DNA of 36,319 nucleotides from Phycisphaerae bacterium. Lineage in GTDB: Bacteria; Planctomycetota; Phycisphaerae; UBA1845; PWPN01. A program made the translations under genes and the position numbers. The first letter of the stretch is position 1. Each line of letters starts with the position of its first letter. The stretch is from the NCBI GenBank assembly GCA_012719955.1, contig JAAXZI010000211.1, forward strand, positions 1-36,319. Reading direction: 5' to 3'. Under the pieces are notes generated by a model that was given only the letters and a program-made list of their open reading frames with translations, did not search any database and was not told the origin of the DNA. This document shows positions 32,762 through 36,319 of this stretch, in pieces.

Positions 32762-32844
32762 AGCTTGAGATCCGCAGAACTTCCAGCGACCTAAACAAAG
32801 CACCGGCCCGCCCGTAAGCAGCCGGGCAGGAACCGGAACCCCAT

Positions 32845-32873
32845 AGGATAGCGTGGTTTGCGGGGGCAATCAA
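32845..32873 (-). promoter_or_regulatory. Probable sigma70-type promoter of the Trm112-rpsR-tRNA unit
   Basis: On the minus strand TTGATT (32873-32868) and TATCCT (32850-32845) are 17 nt apart. The leader of about 75 nt contains the hairpin GCCCG...CGGGC. The stretch 32874-33021 up to the YihY gene shows no gene. Confidence 0.55.
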
Positions 32874-33021
32874 GTGGGCGGGTCGCCAGCCGTGAGGAGT
32901 TTGGTGTTATGCATAACTCTTTGCGTGGCAGTGGCTTATGGATGGCGGTGCCCTCGTATGGCTCTGGGCACGGGGAGTTGCAGCAGTCGTTCCGGGGTGT
33001 GGAGTGGCTCGATCGCCTGCA

Positions 33022-33918
33022 TCAGGCACCGGCCAGGCGCCCGCCGTTGGTGGGGATTGCGTATTGGCTGGGCTGGATTTGCGTGCCGGTACGGTGGGCA
33101 TAGATCTGGGTGAATTCCGCGCCCAGGAGGAAGATGAGCGAGGAATAGTAGACCCACACCACGACCACGATGAGTGAACCGGCCGCTCCATAGGCTGAGC
33201 CGACTGCGCTGAAGCCGAAATACAGCCCCAGAAGCAACTTGCCCACGGTGAAGAGAATCCCTGTGGCGGCGGCCCCGACCCAGACGTCCCGCCATTGAAT
33301 TTCGACATCCGGCAGCATCTTGAAGATGACGGCGAAGAGGACGGTCAGCATGGTCACGGATACCAGCACGTTGATTCCGTACAGCAGGGCGCCGGGGATG
33401 GGCAGTACGGCCGACATTCGGCTTGCGACGGTGGCAAGTACGGCGTCGGTAATGACCAGGCCCAACAGGAGGATGCCAATGAAGAGGACGAGACCGAGGG
33501 ATCGGAGTCGGTCGCCGATGATGCCCCAGATGCCCAGGCCGGGCTTTTTCTCAACTTTCCAGACCTGATTGAGAGCGGTTTGTAACTGGACGAACACGCC
33601 GGTGGCGCCCAGCACCAGGCTGACAATGCTCACAAGAAGGGCCAGGCCGCCGTGGCTCTGCTGGCCTGCATTTTCGAGGATGGTCTGGGTGACCTCGGCG
33701 CCATGGGGCCCCACCATCGTCTGCATCTGCCTGACCAGTTCGTCACTGATCTGTCGTCCGCCGTAGACCAGGCCGGCGATGGCGACCAGCAGGAGCAGCA
33801 GGGGGGCCAGGGACAGCAGGGCGTAAAACGAGATGGCCGCGCCGAGTTGCATGGCCTTGTCGGTCATGAAAGCATCGAAGGTTTCCTTGGGCACGGTCCA
33901 GAGGTCGCGGAGACGCAT
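33022..33918 (-). CDS. YihY/BrkB family inner-membrane protein
   Basis: 298 residues with about six membrane segments (near 25-52, 92-114, 138-163, 176-203, 214-238, 247-270). The family pattern is seen in AAISFYALLSLAPLLLLLVA, GATGVFVQLQTALNQVW, ALLYGINVLVSVTMLTVLFA and SLIVVVVWVYYSSLIFLLGA with EFTQIYA. Once annotated as RNase BN by mistake; real function unknown, possibly transport or envelope maintenance. ATG 33918. Confidence 0.9.
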   Translation of the reverse strand: MRLRDLWTVPKETFDAFMTDKAMQLGAAISFYALLSLAPLLLLLVAIAGLVYGGRQISDELVRQMQTMVGPHGAEVTQTILENAGQQSHGGLALLVSIVSLVLGATGVFVQLQTALNQVWKVEKKPGLGIWGIIGDRLRSLGLVLFIGILLLGLVITDAVLATVASRMSAVLPIPGALLYGINVLVSVTMLTVLFAVIFKMLPDVEIQWRDVWVGAAATGILFTVGKLLLGLYFGFSAVGSAYGAAGSLIVVVVWVYYSSLIFLLGAEFTQIYAHRTGTQIQPSQYAIPTNGGRLAGA

Positions 33919-33968
33919 AGTACCTAATAGTTCTCCGCCGGCGGGGAGATGTCGAGCAGAGCATTGCT

Positions 33969-34113
33969 TAATGACTAATGTCTAATGACCAATGCCTAAG
34001 GAATGACCTAATGCCCAATGACTAATGTCTAAAAGGGGAATGTTGGGATGAGTCATTAAAAATTAGGTCATTGGGCATTCTTTAGACATTAGGATTTAGA
34101 CATTAGACATTCC
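33969..34113 (-). repeat. Large heptamer array, inverted (unit TAATGAC)
   Basis: The left block (33969-34029) reads TAATGAC, TAATGTC, TAATGAC, CAATGCC, a short slip, then TAATGCC, CAATGAC, TAATGTC. The right block (about 34052-34113) carries the reverse complements (GTCATTA, GGTCATT, GACATTA repeats). A long imperfect hairpin is possible. The right block runs into the 3' end of uppS and encodes its last codons. AT-rich against a GC-rich background. Confidence 0.8.
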
Positions 34114-34872
34114 CCCCGCGTCGGTGTGGAGGCCGCCAAAACGGCGGTCGCGGGCGGCATAGGCGCGGATGGCTTCGTTGAGGTGCTCTTTGCGAAAATC
34201 GGGCCAGAGCACATCGGTGACGTAGAACTCAGCGTAGCTGATTTGCCAGAGGAGGAAGTTGCTGACCCGCAGCTCGCCGGCGGTACGGATGAGCAGGTCG
34301 GGATCGGGAATGCCGGCGGTGTCGAGGAAGTCACTGATGGTGGTTTCATCGATCTGGTCGGGCTGCAGTTGACCGGCCTGCACGCGGCGGGCGATGGCCC
34401 GGACGGCATCGACGATCTCGTTGCGTCCGCCGTAATTGATGGCCAGACAGAGGGTCAGGCCGGTGTTGTCTCGGCTGACCTCCTGGGTGATGTCGAGCTC
34501 GCGCAGGACGGGTTCGGGGAGGCCCTGGCGGCGGCCGATCTGGCGCAGCCGGACGTTATTCTCCATGATCTCCTGGCGTTCCTTGATGAGATACTCGACG
34601 TAGAGCTCCATCAGGGCGTCCACTTCCTCCTTGGGGCGTTTCCAGTTTTCGGCGGAGAAGCTGTAGAGGGTGAGGGCGTCGAGCTGGAGGCGGGCGGCGT
34701 GGGTGATGATCTCGCGGACGCCGGCGGCGCCCTGGACGTGGCCGTTGATGCGGGGCAGACCGCGCTGGTTGGCCCAGCGACCGTTGCCGTCCATGATGAT
34801 GGCGATATGGCGCGGCAATTGGTGGCGTTCGAGGCCTAACTCGGCACGGGGATCCAGCGGTGGTTGAGGCAT
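34096..34872 (-). CDS. uppS: Isoprenyl transferase (undecaprenyl diphosphate synthase)
   Basis: 258 residues. Makes the C55 polyprenyl carrier for cell-wall glycans from farnesyl and isopentenyl diphosphate. HIAIIMDGNGRWANQRGL with catalytic Asp28, YSFSAENWKRPKEEV, INYGGRNEIVDA, and LLIRTAGELRVSNFLLWQ then YAEFY are family motifs. The last codons (Met-Ser-Asn-Val-stop) are read from the adjoining heptamer array, so the array has set the C-terminus. ATG 34872. Confidence 0.95.
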   Translation of the reverse strand: MPQPPLDPRAELGLERHQLPRHIAIIMDGNGRWANQRGLPRINGHVQGAAGVREIITHAARLQLDALTLYSFSAENWKRPKEEVDALMELYVEYLIKERQEIMENNVRLRQIGRRQGLPEPVLRELDITQEVSRDNTGLTLCLAINYGGRNEIVDAVRAIARRVQAGQLQPDQIDETTISDFLDTAGIPDPDLLIRTAGELRVSNFLLWQISYAEFYVTDVLWPDFRKEHLNEAIRAYAARDRRFGGLHTDAGGMSNV

Positions 34873-34887
34873 CTGGTGGTTCCTTGC

Positions 34888-34970
34888 GAACTGAGAACTG
34901 AGACGTGAGAACTGAGAACTGACGGTGGCAGCAAGGCAGTTCTCAGTTCTCAGTTTTCAGTTCTCAGTTT
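34888..34970 (-). repeat. Regular heptamer hairpin (unit GAACTGA / GTTCTCA)
   Basis: Five in-phase units GAACTGA, GAACTGA, GACGTGA, GAACTGA, GAACTGA (34888-34922), a 16-nt spacer, then GTTCTCA, GTTCTCA, GTTTTCA, GTTCTCA, GTTT (34939-34970). The arms are almost perfect reverse complements, giving a stem of about 30 bp. It lies between purA and uppS, close to the uppS start. The cleanest of the eight period-7 loci. Confidence 0.85.
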
Positions 34971-35018
34971 GAGGCGGGTGAGACACCCACCCCCCAATAC
35001 GACGTCCACCCGTTCATA

Positions 35019-36317
35019 TCACGTCCTGAAAAGGGTCTGGCTTCGATCGGGGCCGACGCTGACGATGGTGACCGGCACGCCCATGAGCGACTCGATACGG
35101 TCGAGATAGTCGCGGGCCTGGCGGGGGAGCTGGTCGATGGTGCGAACCTCCCGGAGGTTCTCCTTCCAGCCGGGCAGGTACTCGATGACCGGCTCGGCCT
35201 TCTGCAGCAGGGCGCTGTCCGAGATGAAGCCGGGCAAAGGTCCATCCGGGGTGCGATAGCCGGTGCAGATGCCGATGCGCTCCAGGCCGGTGAGCGTGTC
35301 GAGGTGCATCACGGCGAGCTGGCTGATGCCGCCCAAGCGCACGCTGTACCGGCCGGCGACGGCGTCAAACCAGCCGCAACGGCGGGGCCGGCCGGTGGTG
35401 GTGCCGTACTCGTGGCCCCGGTCGCGGATGTACTGGCCGATCTCGTCTTTGAGTTCGCTGGGGAACGGGCCGGCGCCCACGCGCGTGGTGTAGCCCTTGG
35501 TCACGCCGATGCAGGTTTTCAGGGTGCTGGGCGGCACGCCGGCGCCGGCGGGAATGCCCACGGGGCCGGTGGCGCTGCTGGTGACATAGGGGAAGGTGCC
35601 GTGGTCGATGTCGAGCAGCGTGCCGTTGGCGCCTTCGAAGAGCAGCTTCTTGCCGGCTTGGATGGCGTCGTGCAGATACTGGGTGGTATCGCAGACATTG
35701 GGGCGAATCTTCTCGGCGTAGCCGCGGTATTCGGCCAGGATGGCGGCGGCGTCGAGCGGTTCTTCGTTGTTGTAGAGGGCCTTGAAGATGATGTTTTTCT
35801 GACGGACGATGCGGTTGACCTTTTCGGCCAGCGCTTCGGGGTTGAAGAGGTCGCCGACGCGGATGGCGGAGGCGCGAAGCATCTTGTCGGCGTAACAGGG
35901 GCCGATGCCGCGCGCGGTGGTGCCGATCTTGCTGTTGCCCAGGGCGGCCTCGGAGAGGGTGTCCTGCTTCTTGTGGTAGGGCATGACCAGGTGGGCGCGG
36001 TCGCTGATCCGCAGGCGGTCGCCGACGGTAATGCCACGGGCGGCGAGGGCGTCGAGTTCCTCGAGCATGCGCGGCAGGTCGAGAGCGATGCCGGGGCCGA
36101 TGACGGCGGTCTTGCCGGGGCTGAGCACGCCTACCGGGAGCAGGTGCAGGGCGAACTTCTGGCCGTCGATCTGGACGGTGTGGCCGGCGTTGCCGCCTCC
36201 GTTGTAGCGAACGACGATATCAAAATGCTCGGTCAACAGGTCAACGATCTTGCCCTTGCCCTCGTCGCCCCAGTGCAGGCCAATCACGCACGTATGTCCA
36301 AAGCTGCTGAAATTCAT
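35019..36317 (-). CDS. purA: Adenylosuccinate synthetase
   Basis: 432 residues, full length. First step from IMP to AMP, using GTP and aspartate. VIGLHWGDEGKGKIVDLL (Asp18 catalytic; the family's usual Gln before Trp is His15), NGGGNAGHT with His46, GTTARGIGPCYADK, and the GYTTRVGAGPFPSEL and TTTGRPRRCGWFD segments are diagnostic. The start ATG lies 2 nt from the window edge, so its promoter is outside. Confidence 0.96.
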   Translation of the reverse strand: MNFSSFGHTCVIGLHWGDEGKGKIVDLLTEHFDIVVRYNGGGNAGHTVQIDGQKFALHLLPVGVLSPGKTAVIGPGIALDLPRMLEELDALAARGITVGDRLRISDRAHLVMPYHKKQDTLSEAALGNSKIGTTARGIGPCYADKMLRASAIRVGDLFNPEALAEKVNRIVRQKNIIFKALYNNEEPLDAAAILAEYRGYAEKIRPNVCDTTQYLHDAIQAGKKLLFEGANGTLLDIDHGTFPYVTSSATGPVGIPAGAGVPPSTLKTCIGVTKGYTTRVGAGPFPSELKDEIGQYIRDRGHEYGTTTGRPRRCGWFDAVAGRYSVRLGGISQLAVMHLDTLTGLERIGICTGYRTPDGPLPGFISDSALLQKAEPVIEYLPGWKENLREVRTIDQLPRQARDYLDRIESLMGVPVTIVSVGPDRSQTLFRT

Positions 36318-36319
36318 GA

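Noticed and set aside
32858-33113. Small + ORFs in the Trm112-YihY gap
   Set aside because: They run antisense into the YihY gene and lack ribosome-binding sites.
2107-34970. CRISPR arrays at the repeat loci
   Set aside because: Units are 7 nt with no unique spacers, so they are not CRISPR repeats, and no cas genes are present.

Overview
The window is GC-rich, gene-dense bacterial chromosome. It carries the core ribosomal-protein cluster (S10, spc and alpha operons joined) on the + strand, then a mostly minus-strand block of housekeeping genes. I infer a member of the Planctomycetota or a close relative. The grounds are a DUF1571-type lipoprotein, a str/S10 junction lacking tuf, missing infA and rpmD, tailed L15, L17, S5 and RpoA, and gaps full of small palindromic repeats. 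The phylum call rests on family knowledge, not on a search.

Layout: 90-2098 is an ABC permease/ATPase pair of the nitrate/sulfonate/taurine type whose genes overlap by 4 nt. A membrane-anchored coiled-coil protein of unknown function follows (2221-3093), then fusA (3468-5552) and a frameshifted vapC-like PIN-domain remnant. From about 6133 to 23966 runs rpsJ-rplC-rplD-rplW-rplB-rpsS-rplV-rpsC-rplP-rpmC-rpsQ-rplN-rplX-rplE-rpsN(Zn)-rpsH-rplF-rplR-rpsE-rplO-secY-adk-map-rpmJ-rpsM-rpsK-rpsD-rpoA-rplQ, closed by a hairpin. A HIT protein and a processive GT2 glycosyltransferase follow on +. On the minus strand, read from the right end leftwards, are purA, uppS, a YihY/BrkB membrane protein, a Trm112-like protein, rpsR, tRNA-Arg(TCG), serS, a doubtful small ORF, aroF (DAHP synthase), a DUF1571 lipoprotein and a DUF937 protein.

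Most interesting signal: the 377-nt gap between tRNA-Arg and serS holds what looks like a complete ribosome-mediated transcription attenuator. It has a promoter, a 41-codon leader ORF containing the run FSFSWWFYF, an 11-bp hairpin with a seven-U tail placed just before the serS ribosome-binding site, and a competing pairing (GGCGTCT with AGACGCC, plus GGGC with GCCC) that would disrupt that hairpin. The downstream genes are serS and, two ORFs on, the first enzyme of aromatic amino acid synthesis. This suggests control of serS-aroF by Phe, Tyr, Trp and perhaps Ser supply.

Second signal: eight intergenic gaps hold arrays with strict 7-nt period, most arranged as inverted repeats. Each locus has its own heptamer, but most units share a TGA or TGG core. 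Several lie inside the ribosomal operon against start codons, and one supplies the last codons of uppS. Other gaps hold REP-like hairpin elements in related copies.
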